Source: an uncultured Bacilli bacterium (GTDB taxonomy: Bacteria > Bacillota_I > Bacilli_A > RF39 > UBA660). From it: DNA of 64,000 nucleotides. The notes under the pieces were generated by a model. That model searched no databases, had not been told where the DNA came from, and saw only the letters and a list, made by a program, of their open reading frames with translations. Made by a program: the position numbers and the translations under genes. The stretch spans positions 41,011 through 105,010 of the forward strand of contig CAKOKD010000004.1 in the NCBI GenBank assembly GCA_934090935.1. The letters run 5' to 3'. Position 1 is the stretch's first letter. The number at the start of each line of letters is the position of its first letter. This document shows, piece by piece, positions 16,022-25,620 of this stretch.

Positions 16022-17377
16022 ATGAACGAAAATATATGTGCAATATCCACTGCTTTAGGTGTTGGAGCAATTTCAATAGTTAGATGTTCTGGACCAGACG
16101 TAATAAGTATTGTAAATAAAATATTTAAGGGAACAAATTTAGAAAATGTTCCTAGTCATACTATTCATTATGGACATATCGTTGACGGGTATGATGTAAT
16201 TGATGAAGTACTTGTAAGTGTAATGCGCGCTCCTAAAACTTTTACTAAGGAAGATGTAGTAGAAATAAACTGTCATGGTGGAATTTCTACAACAAACAAG
16301 GTATTAGAATTATTACTTGTAAGTGGTTGCCGTATGGCTACTCCTGGTGAATTTACTAAAAAAGCTTTTTTAAATGGTAGAATTGATTTAACTGAGGCTG
16401 AAGGAATTCAAGAACTTATTTCTTCAGAAGGAGAAGAAGCTAGAAAATATGCCATGAATAAAGTAGAAGGAAATCTAAAAAATATTATAAAATCCATAAG
16501 AGAAGAACTTGTTAATTTAAGCGCTGTTCTTGAAGTTAACTATGATTATCCAGAAGAAACTGATAATCCAGAAATGACTTATGATTTATTAAGCACTAAA
16601 TTAAAAGATATTGATACTTCTTTAAAATCTCTAGTGAGCTCAACAGAAAACGTTCAATTTGTCTCAAATGGAATAGATTTAGCAATAATTGGAAAACCAA
16701 ATGTCGGAAAAAGTAGTATTTTAAATCATTTAACTAATGAAAATAAAGCAATAGTTACGAGTATTGCCGGAACAACAAGAGATGTTGTGTATGGATCTAT
16801 ATTTTTAAATGGGGTTAAATTCAACTTAATCGATACAGCTGGAATAAGAGAAAGTGATGACTTAGTAGAACAAATAGGTGTAACACGTAGTAAAGAAGCG
16901 ATTATGTCTTCAGATTTAGTTGTTTTTGTTTTAAACAACAATGAACCAATAACTAAAGAAGAATTAGATGTTATTAACACTGAAACTTCTGCTAAAAAAA
17001 TAATTTTTATCAACAAGTGTGATCTTGAAGAGAAAATCAATTTAGATAAATTAAAGGATTATACGATTTGTTATGGAAATACAGTAGAAGCAAATGGTTT
17101 GGATTCATTAAAACAAACTATAATAGAATTGTTTAATCTTGATGAATTAAAAAGTAAAAACTATAATTATTTATCAAATGCAAGACATATTGCTTTAGTA
17201 AAAGAAGCCGTTTCTGCTGTGGAAAATGGAATCGAATCTGCAGAAAATGGACTTCCATTTGAAATGATTTCAGTTGATATAAATGAAGCATATGATCTTT
17301 TAGGAGAAATAATTGGAGCAGTTTATAAAGATGAATTGTTAGACACTTTATTTTCTAAATTTTGTCTAGGAAAGTAG
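16022..17377 (+). CDS. mnmE: tRNA uridine-5-carboxymethylaminomethyl modification GTPase MnmE
   Basis: A 451-residue GTPase. The N-terminal domain binds tetrahydrofolate derivatives (VRCSGPDVISIVNKIF). The helical domain is interrupted by the G domain with GKPNVGKSS (G1), TTRD (G2), DTAG (G3) and NKCD (G4). The C-terminal CLGK is the CxGK motif that ends the family. With MnmG it forms cmnm5U34 in tRNAs. I start at ATG 16022, preceded by GGAGG; an upstream in-frame start at 15995 has no such site. The mnmG gene follows 9 bp later. Confidence 0.96.
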   Translation: MNENICAISTALGVGAISIVRCSGPDVISIVNKIFKGTNLENVPSHTIHYGHIVDGYDVIDEVLVSVMRAPKTFTKEDVVEINCHGGISTTNKVLELLLVSGCRMATPGEFTKKAFLNGRIDLTEAEGIQELISSEGEEARKYAMNKVEGNLKNIIKSIREELVNLSAVLEVNYDYPEETDNPEMTYDLLSTKLKDIDTSLKSLVSSTENVQFVSNGIDLAIIGKPNVGKSSILNHLTNENKAIVTSIAGTTRDVVYGSIFLNGVKFNLIDTAGIRESDDLVEQIGVTRSKEAIMSSDLVVFVLNNNEPITKEELDVINTETSAKKIIFINKCDLEEKINLDKLKDYTICYGNTVEANGLDSLKQTIIELFNLDELKSKNYNYLSNARHIALVKEAVSAVENGIESAENGLPFEMISVDINEAYDLLGEIIGAVYKDELLDTLFSKFCLGK

Positions 17378-17386
17378 GAATGACTT

Positions 17387-19261
17387 ATGAAATATGATGT
17401 AATAGTAGTTGGAGGCGGACATGCCGGTTGTGAAGCTGCAGCTGCAGCAGCAAGATGTGGATGTTTTACAGCGCTTATCACTTCCAATTTAAAAAATATA
17501 GCTGATATGCCTTGTAATCCAAGTATTGGTGGAACAGCAAAAGGAATTGTTGTAAGGGAAGTAGATGCTTTAGGTGGTTTAATGGGACGTGTAGCTGATA
17601 TGTCTCATTTACAAATAAAAATGCTAAATTCTAGTAAAGGGCCAGCTGTTAAAAGCCTTCGTGCTCAAGGAGATAAAATTACTTACCCTAAAAATATGGT
17701 AAATGAATTAAAAAAATTAGAAAATCTTGAAATAATAGAAGGAATGGTTGAGGATTTAATTGTTGAAGATAATTCTATTAAAGGGGTAATCTTAGATAAT
17801 GGAGATAAATACTCTTGTACATCTTTAGTATTAACAACAGGAACATACTTAAAAAGTAAAATCTTAGTAGGGGATACTCATAAATACGAAGGACCTCATG
17901 GAGAAGTTAGCAGCAAACATCTTTCCGATAAATTAAGAGCTCTTGGATTAGAAATCCAAAGATTAAAAACTGGAACTCCTCAAAGAATAGACCCAACAAC
18001 AGTTGATTATTCAGTTTTAACTCCTGAATTAGGTGATGATGAATTACTTGCCTTCTCATTTGATAGAAAACCGGACTATGATCCTAAAAAACAAAGAAAA
18101 TGTTATTTAGTTTACACAAATGAAGAAACTCATAAAATAATAAGAGATAATTTGGAAAAATCAGCAATGTATGGTGGTTATGCTGAAGGAATAGGTCCAC
18201 GTTACTGTCCAAGTATTGAGGATAAAGTAGTTCGTTTTAAGGATAAAGAAAGACATCAATTATTTCTAGAACCTGAAAGTGATTTTTATCCAGATTTATA
18301 TTTACAAGGTTTTTCAACATCTATGCCTATAGATGTTCAAGAAAAAATGGTTCATAGTTTAAAAGGATTAGAACATGCCAAAATATTAAAATATGCTTAT
18401 GCAATTGAATATGATGCAATCAATCCATTACAAATGAAACCATCTTTAGAATCGAAGGTTATAAATGGATTATTTACTGCTGGTCAAATAAATGGCACAA
18501 GTGGGTATGAAGAAGCTGCTGGTCAAGGTATAATTGCTGGAATTAATGCAAGCCAAAAGGTAAAAGGTGAAGAACCTCTAATTTTAAAAAGAAATGAAGC
18601 TTATATCGGTGTATTAATTGACGATTTAGTAACAAAGGGAACAAAAGAACCTTATAGATTATTAACTAGTCGTGCTGAATATCGTTTAGTTTTGAGACAT
18701 GATAATGCTGATTTAAGATTAAGAAGACTCGGCTATAAATATGGTTCTGTAACCGAAGAACAAATGAATAATTTAAAACGAAAGAAAGAAAGTATTGCTT
18801 GTTTAAAAGATGAACTTGCAAGTATTAAAGTTAATGCTCATAATGTTACTAAAGAAATACTAGAATCTTTAGAAACTGACACTTTTGAAGTAGGAATGAG
18901 TCTTTTAAATTTACTAAAAAGACCACAAATAAAAATAAGTATGTTAAAACCATACTTAGAAAACACTTATACTGATGAAGTCCTTGAAATAGTTGAAGTA
19001 GAAATTAAATATGCTGGTTATATTGAAAAAACAAATCGTGAAATAGAAAAAATGTTAAAGTTAGAAAGTAAACAAATTCCTGATGATATTGATTATGACA
19101 AAGTATCTAATATAGCCAGTGAAGCTAAACAAAAATTAAAACAAATTCGTCCTCAAACTTTAGCTCAAGCAACACGTATAAGTGGAGTAAATTTAACAGA
19201 TATATCTGTACTTTCAGTTTATCTAAAAAAACATTATAGTAAGGATTTAAAAGATGAATAA
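17387..19261 (+). CDS. mnmG: tRNA uridine-5-carboxymethylaminomethyl modification enzyme MnmG (GidA)
   Basis: A 624-residue flavoprotein. Its N-terminal Rossmann motif is VVGGGHAGCEAAAAAARCG, followed by the family signature MPCNPSIGGTAKG. A second nucleotide-binding segment and GQINGTSGYEEAAGQGIIAG are also typical of GidA, and the C-terminal helical domain binds MnmE and tRNA. The gene overlaps rsmG by 8 bp. Length and order (mnmE, mnmG, rsmG, noc) match Bacillus. Confidence 0.97.
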   Translation: MKYDVIVVGGGHAGCEAAAAAARCGCFTALITSNLKNIADMPCNPSIGGTAKGIVVREVDALGGLMGRVADMSHLQIKMLNSSKGPAVKSLRAQGDKITYPKNMVNELKKLENLEIIEGMVEDLIVEDNSIKGVILDNGDKYSCTSLVLTTGTYLKSKILVGDTHKYEGPHGEVSSKHLSDKLRALGLEIQRLKTGTPQRIDPTTVDYSVLTPELGDDELLAFSFDRKPDYDPKKQRKCYLVYTNEETHKIIRDNLEKSAMYGGYAEGIGPRYCPSIEDKVVRFKDKERHQLFLEPESDFYPDLYLQGFSTSMPIDVQEKMVHSLKGLEHAKILKYAYAIEYDAINPLQMKPSLESKVINGLFTAGQINGTSGYEEAAGQGIIAGINASQKVKGEEPLILKRNEAYIGVLIDDLVTKGTKEPYRLLTSRAEYRLVLRHDNADLRLRRLGYKYGSVTEEQMNNLKRKKESIACLKDELASIKVNAHNVTKEILESLETDTFEVGMSLLNLLKRPQIKISMLKPYLENTYTDEVLEIVEVEIKYAGYIEKTNREIEKMLKLESKQIPDDIDYDKVSNIASEAKQKLKQIRPQTLAQATRISGVNLTDISVLSVYLKKHYSKDLKDE

Positions 19262-19976
19262 AGAAGAATTTGTAAATGAATTATCTAAATTTGATATCAA
19301 AATAGATGCTGAAACATTAGAAAAATTTAATATTTATATAGAAGAACTCTTAAAATATAATGAACACACAAACTTAACAGCAATAAGAGATTATGATTCG
19401 GTCTTACTAAAACATTTTTTTGATTCTCTTATGATAGAAAGATTTTATGACTTTTCATCAGTAGAAACCTTACTTGATATTGGAACAGGAGCTGGTTTTC
19501 CAGGCATGGTTTTAGCTATAATGCATCCAAATATTAAAGTAACTTTATTGGATTCTAATAATAAAAAGTTGAAATTTCTAGAGTTATTAACAATAAAATT
19601 AGGTATAAACAATGTTGAAATAGTTCACGAAAGAGCTGAAGAATATGCAAGTATAAGAAGAGAATATTACGACGTCGTTACATCCCGTGCTGTAAGTGAC
19701 TTACAAATTTTATCTGAACTAAGTATACCTTTTTGTAAATTAAATGGATATTTTATACCTCTTAAAGGTAATATTGATGAGGAATTAAAAAGAAGTAACA
19801 AAATAATAGCTACGTTAGGTGGAAATATTGAAAAAACATTTACTTATAAATTAATAAAAGAGGATTCTCTTAGAAATATTATTTTAATAAAAAAGATAAA
19901 GAAAACTCCTGACAAGTATCCTCGTGCATATTCAAAAATTAAAAATGATGTTGAAAAAAGTAGTAAAATAAAGTAA
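19254..19976 (+). CDS. rsmG: 16S rRNA m7G527 methyltransferase RsmG (GidB)
   Basis: A 240-residue class I methyltransferase. The AdoMet motif I is LLDIGTGAGFPGMVLAI, followed by VTLLDSNNKKLKFLE and the SRAVSDL segment conserved in RsmG. It methylates G527 of 16S rRNA. The start ATG overlaps the mnmG end and translation is probably coupled. A basic tail (YPRAYSKIKNDVEKSSKIK) resembles the R/K-rich end seen in many RsmG proteins. Confidence 0.95.
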   Translation: MNKEEFVNELSKFDIKIDAETLEKFNIYIEELLKYNEHTNLTAIRDYDSVLLKHFFDSLMIERFYDFSSVETLLDIGTGAGFPGMVLAIMHPNIKVTLLDSNNKKLKFLELLTIKLGINNVEIVHERAEEYASIRREYYDVVTSRAVSDLQILSELSIPFCKLNGYFIPLKGNIDEELKRSNKIIATLGGNIEKTFTYKLIKEDSLRNIILIKKIKKTPDKYPRAYSKIKNDVEKSSKIK

Positions 19977-20006
19977 TATTAGTATAGAATAATTGGGGTG
20001 AAGAAC

Positions 20007-21122
20007 ATGAAAATGGAATCACAAATACAACTTATTAATATGGAAGATATAATTCCCAATAGATTTCAACCAAGACTTCGATTTTCTGAAGAAGGATTAG
20101 ATGAGCTTGCTGAATCTATAAAAGAACATGGAATTATTCAACCACTTGTTTTAAGAAGAGTTGGAAATAAATTTGAAATAATAGCAGGTGAGAGAAGGTT
20201 TAAAGCATCTGAATTAGCTGGATTAACAGCAGTTCCTGCAATAATAACTGATTTAGATGATAATGAATCGGCTGAAGTAGCTATAATTGAAAATACACAT
20301 AGAAGAAATCTTTCAGCCATTGAAGAAGCTAGATCTTATAAAAAACTTTTAGATAGAAAGTATGTAACCCAAGATCAACTTGCAAAACGTTTAGGCACAA
20401 GTCAATCAACTTTAGCCAATAAAATTCGCCTTTTAAGCTTAGCTCCAGAAGTTCAAGATGCCTTGATGAATGAAAAGATAAGTGAAAGACATGCAAGAAG
20501 TTTGCTTAAAGTAACAGATAAATTAAAACAAGTTGAGTTATTAAATAAAATCATTAATGAGAGATGGACAGTAAAAAGACTTGATGATGAAATTCAAGAT
20601 ATTTTATCCAGTTATCAAAACAACAAGAATATAACTGGTGAGGTTCATGCCAATAGTCAACTCGATGTTAATGTTAACAATATTTTAAACAATTCTACTG
20701 ATATTGGTACATCTAATGAAGTAAACTATTCATACACAAGTGATTTTAGTAATCAAACATCTGGAAAAAAATCTCTTTTCTTTAACAATTTAGAAAATGA
20801 ATCTGTTAATATGAATCCTGAAGCATCAATTGGATTCAATCCCTTTAAAACAAGTGGAGTTAGCACAAATCCTCTTTTGAGCGAATTAGACGTTATTGAT
20901 ATAGATGAAGATGAAGATGAAGATAACGAAACTAAACCTCAAGAAGAACAAAAAAAAGAATTTTACGAGGAACCAATAGTTGAAACAACCGACGAAATTG
21001 AAAATGAATTAAAGAAAATTATTAACCTTGCTAATAAAAAAACGCAAAAGGTTAGATTTGAAGAATTTGATTTTGGAGACATGTATCAAATAGTTATTAA
21101 AGTAGACAAAAACGGCCATTAA
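20007..21122 (+). CDS. noc: Nucleoid occlusion protein Noc (ParB family)
   Basis: A 371-residue ParB/Noc-family protein. The N-terminal CTPase domain has IIAGERRFKASELAGL and IENTHRRNLSAIEEA. The DNA-binding domain contains GTSQSTLANKIRLLSL and ISERHARSLL. At the four positions that, from memory, separate ParB (R,T,A,G) from Noc (Q,K,K,R) it has Q,K,S,R, so it looks like Noc. The position directly after rsmG is also that of Bacillus noc. It lacks the amphipathic N-terminal helix that anchors Bacillus Noc to the membrane. It also has an unusual linker of about 110 residues rich in Asn, Asp and Glu before a short C-terminal dimerisation segment. The start at 20007 follows GGGGTG; the GTG at 19998 lies within that site. 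A role as the sole ParB is less likely. Confidence 0.8.
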   Translation: MKMESQIQLINMEDIIPNRFQPRLRFSEEGLDELAESIKEHGIIQPLVLRRVGNKFEIIAGERRFKASELAGLTAVPAIITDLDDNESAEVAIIENTHRRNLSAIEEARSYKKLLDRKYVTQDQLAKRLGTSQSTLANKIRLLSLAPEVQDALMNEKISERHARSLLKVTDKLKQVELLNKIINERWTVKRLDDEIQDILSSYQNNKNITGEVHANSQLDVNVNNILNNSTDIGTSNEVNYSYTSDFSNQTSGKKSLFFNNLENESVNMNPEASIGFNPFKTSGVSTNPLLSELDVIDIDEDEDEDNETKPQEEQKKEFYEEPIVETTDEIENELKKIINLANKKTQKVRFEEFDFGDMYQIVIKVDKNGH

Positions 21123-21131
21123 GGTCGTTTT
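21109..21131. terminator. Bidirectional terminator between noc and the convergent PBP gene
   Basis: AAAACGGCC, ATTAA, GGTCGTTTT form a nine-pair stem (one G-T pair) with T-rich DNA on both sides. It overlaps the ends of both convergent genes and can serve both. Confidence 0.75.
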
Positions 21132-23047
21132 CATTTTATATAAGGAGTTTGAGTTCCATCAATAAAGTAAAATAATTCTTTAGATTTAGCATCATATTTT
21201 CCTGTTTTAGGATTCATCGGAATCGCTATAACATTTTCTGGTAAAGAATACCATTCATCATCTATTATATCTTCAGTAAATGCATTAACGCTTTTAAGCC
21301 ATATATCTTTTATTATTTTAGAATATGCTTTAGGTGTATCTTCATTTTGATCATTTCCTGCCCAAAATATTGATAAAACATTATTGTTATAACCACTTAT
21401 CCAGTAATCATTATCGGTAGTTCCACTTTTTAAAGCATACTTTTGGTTTAATTTTCCATTTAGATAAATAACGGTAGGTGAATTATAATCAACGTAATTA
21501 TAATTATATGTATTTCTCATCATTTCATTTAAAATATATAAAGCATCATCATTTAAAACTTTTTCTTCTTTATTTTTATGAATATATAGGACATTACCAT
21601 CAACATCTTCAATCTTATTTATAAAATAAAGTTCTCTTTTGTAGCCATTGCTAGCAAGTGTTGTGTAAGCTGTTGCATAATCTAACATATTGATTTCACT
21701 TGCACCTAAAGCAAGGGAAGGATTAGGAGCAAGAGTTTCCTTTAACCCACAAGTTTTTAAAGTATCAACTAAAGTATTTTCTCCTAAAAACAAATGAGTT
21801 TTAACCGCATAGATATTATCAGAATAAGCAAGAGCTAAAGCCATAGATATATCTTTATTCGCATATTTATTTCCGTAATTAGTTGGATTATAAACCTTAT
21901 TTTCTTGAAATACAAAAGAAGTTTTTTCTGACTTAAAGGTTGATGCTTCCGTCATACCACTATTTAAAGCTGCATAATATAGAAAAGGTTTTATCGTTGA
22001 TCCAACTTGACGTTTTGATTTTAATACACGATTATATTGGCTTTTAGAATAGTTTTTACCACCAGCTAAAGCAACAACCTTACCATTTCTTGGATTAACA
22101 ACAATTCCAGCAACTTGATTATCATCATCAAGTGTTTTAGTTTCTATTTCCTCATCCATCGCCTTTTGAGTATCTAAATCTAAATTAGTATAGATTCTAA
22201 TTCCCCCGGAATTTATCAATTTTTCCGGAATTGAAGTGATTTTAGAAAGTTCGTCCATAACCGCATCTTGATAATACATTAAAGTATTTAGATTATTTGT
22301 ACTCTTTTTTCCATATAAATTCAAGTTATCAAAATTAAGATTATTATATGCGTCCTCTGTTATAGTACCATTTTCTTTTAACACACTTTTTACTATATTT
22401 ACTCTTTTCATACAAGCATCCATATTAGAAATAGGATTATAGTTATTTGGACTTTTAGGAATACCTGCTAAAATAATTGCTTCTTCATCAGTTAAATCAT
22501 TAGGCTCTTTATTAAAATAATAACTAGCTGCATTTTTTATTCCATAAACTCCTTCTCCAAAATAAATTGTATTTAAATACCCCTCTAAGATTTCATCTTT
22601 AGAATAATGAGTTTCTAATTTTATTGTTAAAAAAGCTTCCTCAATTTTTCTTTCCCAGGTCTGATCAAAGGTTAAGTATAAGTTTTTTACATATTGCTGA
22701 CTTATAGAAGAAGCTCCAGCCAGTATTTTTCCTGATTTTATATTGGTAAATAAAGTTTTTAAAATTCTTGGAATATCAAAACCTAAATGATGATAAAAAT
22801 GTTGATCTTCTATAGAAATAATATAATTTAAAAATTTAGGATCTATTTCTTTTAAAGATACCCAAGCACTTTTATTACTACCTTGATAAACAACATTATC
22901 TTTATTATCATACAAGTAATAAGAATTAGCCGAATTTAAGGACATTGCTGGCATAAAATATGAATAAACGTATATTCCAATAATTATAACTAAAGTACTG
23001 ATGAAAAGAAGAATAGATATTTTAAATAGGTTTTTTATATGTTTCAT
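21131..23047 (-). CDS. Class A penicillin-binding protein (transglycosylase/transpeptidase)
   Basis: A 638-residue bifunctional peptidoglycan synthase. One N-terminal membrane helix precedes a GT51 glycosyltransferase domain with the catalytic EDQHFYHHLGFD and GASSISQQYVKNLYL. The transpeptidase domain has VGSTIKPF (SxxK), YSDN (SxN) and LKSGTTD (KTG-like, here KSG). It polymerises and crosslinks peptidoglycan outside the membrane. All catalytic residues are present, so the organism makes a normal wall and should be beta-lactam-targetable. It is transcribed against the neighbouring operons. The family is PBP1a/PBP2c-like; I cannot choose among pbp paralogues. Confidence 0.93.
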   Translation of the reverse strand: MKHIKNLFKISILLFISTLVIIIGIYVYSYFMPAMSLNSANSYYLYDNKDNVVYQGSNKSAWVSLKEIDPKFLNYIISIEDQHFYHHLGFDIPRILKTLFTNIKSGKILAGASSISQQYVKNLYLTFDQTWERKIEEAFLTIKLETHYSKDEILEGYLNTIYFGEGVYGIKNAASYYFNKEPNDLTDEEAIILAGIPKSPNNYNPISNMDACMKRVNIVKSVLKENGTITEDAYNNLNFDNLNLYGKKSTNNLNTLMYYQDAVMDELSKITSIPEKLINSGGIRIYTNLDLDTQKAMDEEIETKTLDDDNQVAGIVVNPRNGKVVALAGGKNYSKSQYNRVLKSKRQVGSTIKPFLYYAALNSGMTEASTFKSEKTSFVFQENKVYNPTNYGNKYANKDISMALALAYSDNIYAVKTHLFLGENTLVDTLKTCGLKETLAPNPSLALGASEINMLDYATAYTTLASNGYKRELYFINKIEDVDGNVLYIHKNKEEKVLNDDALYILNEMMRNTYNYNYVDYNSPTVIYLNGKLNQKYALKSGTTDNDYWISGYNNNVLSIFWAGNDQNEDTPKAYSKIIKDIWLKSVNAFTEDIIDDEWYSLPENVIAIPMNPKTGKYDAKSKELFYFIDGTQTPYIK

Positions 23048-23119
23048 TTCATCACCTTTTATTATAATGAGACAAAATAAAAAAAATATGATAAAATATC
23101 GGCAAGTAAGGAAGATTTT

Positions 23120-23455
23120 ATGGAAAAACTAAAATTTGTTCTTCAAAGTGATGGAATAGATGCCATTAATCGTGAAGTAAATTATTATATAAAAGATAAT
23201 ATAATTAAATTTAAAATAGATAAAACTTTATATGAATATGACTTAAATAAAGACATACTGAAAAAAAGTGATGAAAGCTTGTTAACAATGGATTTTCAAA
23301 ATCCTTTAATCGTTGTAACTTTAAAAGAAAATGACTATAGCTTCGATATTCCTATATTTAATGTTTTAATAGAAAAAGAGGAGCACATAATAAAAATTAG
23401 TTATGATATAGAAGAGGATAAAATGACTAATAAACGTATAATTATAGAATATTAA
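23120..23455 (+). CDS. DUF1934 (YwiB-like) family protein
   Basis: A 111-residue beta-rich protein with a lipocalin-like pattern of short strands. The C-terminal stretch HIIKISYDIEEDKMTNKRIIIEY aligns with the end of Bacillus YwiB (GRISIAYDMH, then HNMTITYE). In Bacillus, ywiB lies just upstream of argS and rpoE; here rpoE follows directly and argS is absent from the gap. Function is unknown. Assignment rests on the C-terminal match and the neighbourhood. Confidence 0.6.
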   Translation: MEKLKFVLQSDGIDAINREVNYYIKDNIIKFKIDKTLYEYDLNKDILKKSDESLLTMDFQNPLIVVTLKENDYSFDIPIFNVLIEKEEHIIKISYDIEEDKMTNKRIIIEY

Positions 23456-23464
23456 TCATTTATA

Positions 23465-23492
23465 TTGACAAGCAATAATTATATGATAAAAT
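23465..23492 (+). promoter_or_regulatory. Promoter of rpoE
   Basis: A perfect TTGACA (23465-23470) is followed after 16 bases by TAAAAT (23487-23492). The resulting leader is about 70 bases long before the rpoE ATG. Confidence 0.65.
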
Positions 23493-23566
23493 TATTATTG
23501 TTTTAAGTATTAATGACAAATTATTTTATTTATGCATATAATGCAAGTGAATATAAGGAGGAAAAT

Positions 23567-23998
23567 ATGAAACCAATAAAATTAAGTGATGAAGAATTAG
23601 AAACTATGTCACACACTGACGTAGCTTACATGATATTAAAAGAAAACGGAAGTAAAATGACTATTCAAGACTTATTTAAATCAGTTATTGAATTAATGCA
23701 TCTTCCTGAATCTTATTTTGAAAGTAAAATAGCTGACTTCTTTGGTCTTCTTACTACTGATAAAAGATTTATAATGTTAGAGAAAGGTTATTGGGATCTT
23801 TCAGATAATCATTCAAAGAAAGTAGTAATCGAATCTGACGATGATGATGAAGAAGTAGTTGCAGATGAAGAAGATGAAAGTATTTTAGATGAAGACGATG
23901 TTAACTATGATGAAGCAGTAGTTGACGACGATGATGAAGATGATGATTTAAAGGATTTAGTTATAATAGATGATGTAGAAGAAACAGAAGCAATGTAG
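23567..23998 (+). CDS. rpoE: RNA polymerase delta subunit
   Basis: A 143-residue protein with the two-part delta structure. The N-terminal HARE-HTH domain (LSHTD-like SDEELETMSHTDVAYMIL to the WDLSD segment) is followed by an almost purely Asp/Glu tail of about 65 residues. Delta binds RNA polymerase, displaces nucleic acid with the acidic tail and helps recycling in Firmicutes. I start at ATG 23567, preceded by AAGGAGG; the longer in-frame version has an uncharacteristic N terminus. Delta is specific to Firmicutes and supports the taxonomic call. Confidence 0.92.
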   Translation: MKPIKLSDEELETMSHTDVAYMILKENGSKMTIQDLFKSVIELMHLPESYFESKIADFFGLLTTDKRFIMLEKGYWDLSDNHSKKVVIESDDDDEEVVADEEDESILDEDDVNYDEAVVDDDDEDDDLKDLVIIDDVEETEAM

Positions 23999-24016
23999 AA
24001 AAATTTAGGTGGGTAT

Positions 24017-25072
24017 ATGATAGATAGATTAAATATTATAGTTAGTAGATATAATGAAATTCAAGAAGAGTTATTGAAGCCTGAAATACTAGGAGATTAC
24101 TCTAAAATGAAAACATTATCTAAAGAAAAAAGTGATCTTGAAGAAATCGTAAAAAAATATGACGAATATAAAGAAACACAAAAAAGAATAGATGATGCCA
24201 AAGCATTAATAAATGATCCAGAGATGCATGATTTAGCTGAAATGGAATTAGCTGAAGCAACTGAAAGTTTAAAAACTATCACTCACGAACTAGAAATTCT
24301 TTTAATTCCTAAAGATGAAAATGATGGAAAGAATATTATTATGGAAATTCGTGGAGCTGCTGGTGGAGACGAAGCTAATATATTCGCCGGAGATTTATTT
24401 AGAATGTATTCTAGATATGCTGAAAAACAAGGTTGGAAAATTGAAGTAACAAATGAAGTTGAAGGTACTGCCGGAGGATACTCACAAATTGAATTTATGA
24501 TTAAAGGTGAAAATGTTTATTCTAAGTTAAAATTTGAAAGTGGTTCTCATCGTGTTCAAAGAGTACCGGAAACGGAATCACAAGGAAGAATTCAAACATC
24601 AACAGCTACAGTTGCTGTAATGCCAGAAGCTGAAGAATTTGATTATGAATTGGATATGAATGAGATAAGAGTGGATATAACTCGTTCAAGCGGATGTGGT
24701 GGACAAGGAGTAAACACTACTGACTCTGCCGTTAGACTTACACATATTCCAACAGGTATAATTGTTTATAGCCAAACAGAGAGAAGTCAAATCAGAAATA
24801 AAGAAAAAGCTATACAAATTATGAAAACTCGTCTATATGACTTAAAACTTCGTGAAAAAGAAGAAGCTGAAGGACAAGATAGAAGAAATAAAATTGGAAC
24901 TGGAGATCGTTCTGAAAAGATAAGAACATATAATTATCCACAAAATCGTGTAACTGATCATAGAATAGGTTTTTCTGTTATGAATCTTGATCGTGTAATG
25001 GATGGAGACTTGGATGCGATAATAGATGCCTTAATAACAGAGGATCAAAGAAGAAAACTAGAAGAAAGTTAA
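24017..25072 (+). CDS. prfA: Peptide chain release factor 1
   Basis: A 351-residue class I release factor. The GGQ motif is in SSGCGGQGVNTTDSAVRLTH (residues about 225-244), which triggers peptide hydrolysis. The VPETESQGRIQTSTATV segment precedes the PxT-like codon-recognition region (HIPTG downstream is the RF1-type). RF1 reads UAA and UAG. The methyltransferase PrmC that modifies the GGQ glutamine is encoded 1.1 kb downstream, with two membrane-protein genes inserted between. Confidence 0.95.
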   Translation: MIDRLNIIVSRYNEIQEELLKPEILGDYSKMKTLSKEKSDLEEIVKKYDEYKETQKRIDDAKALINDPEMHDLAEMELAEATESLKTITHELEILLIPKDENDGKNIIMEIRGAAGGDEANIFAGDLFRMYSRYAEKQGWKIEVTNEVEGTAGGYSQIEFMIKGENVYSKLKFESGSHRVQRVPETESQGRIQTSTATVAVMPEAEEFDYELDMNEIRVDITRSSGCGGQGVNTTDSAVRLTHIPTGIIVYSQTERSQIRNKEKAIQIMKTRLYDLKLREKEEAEGQDRRNKIGTGDRSEKIRTYNYPQNRVTDHRIGFSVMNLDRVMDGDLDAIIDALITEDQRRKLEES

Positions 25073-25092
25073 TATTAGTATTTGGGGGAAAT

Positions 25093-25617
25093 ATGGAGAA
25101 TTTTAGTATTAATGAAGATAATTTTGGGTTGTATAAAAGCATGATTAATGATTATGAAATTTTATTTTCTTTATCAAATGGTGAATATAACAAAGAAAAA
25201 TTGCAAGGGAAAATAAAAAACTTATCAATTATAGCAGTGTTATCTTTTGGAGTATCGTTGCTTTTTCTACCGAACTTTATTACTCTTATAATTGCATCTT
25301 TAGGCATAGTAAGTGTAAGTCATTCTTATGTTGAATTGAAAACTTTAAAATCACGTATAAATAAGCAAATAAAGGAAAAATATTCAATCGAAGTTATTGA
25401 TTATGAAACTCTAATTAATCTGATGCAAGAATATGAAATTGCACGAGCATCAGTTAAATTAGAAAGAGAAGAAGAAATTAAGTCTGAGCCAACGGAAACT
25501 TTAACTGAAGAGGAGATTAAAGATATATTTTCTTACTTAGCATATGAAGAAGAAGAAAATATTCCACAAGAAGAAATTCCCGAATCATTAAAAAAACTTA
25601 TAGAAACCAAGAGGTAG
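25093..25617 (+). CDS. Membrane protein of unknown function (tandem paralogue 1)
   Basis: A 174-residue protein I do not recognise. Residues 1-40 are polar and begin INEDNFGLYKSMINDYEILF. Two closely spaced hydrophobic segments follow (about 48-82), then a basic stretch and a Glu-rich tail from about residue 125. The next gene has the same plan and a related N terminus (INEENYAAYERLMEDYISL), so the two are ancient tandem duplicates. A GGGGGA ribosome-binding site precedes the ATG. It lies in the prfA-prmC operon, but nothing ties it to translation termination. Confidence 0.7.
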   Translation: MENFSINEDNFGLYKSMINDYEILFSLSNGEYNKEKLQGKIKNLSIIAVLSFGVSLLFLPNFITLIIASLGIVSVSHSYVELKTLKSRINKQIKEKYSIEVIDYETLINLMQEYEIARASVKLEREEEIKSEPTETLTEEEIKDIFSYLAYEEEENIPQEEIPESLKKLIETKR

Positions 25618-25620
25618 AAT

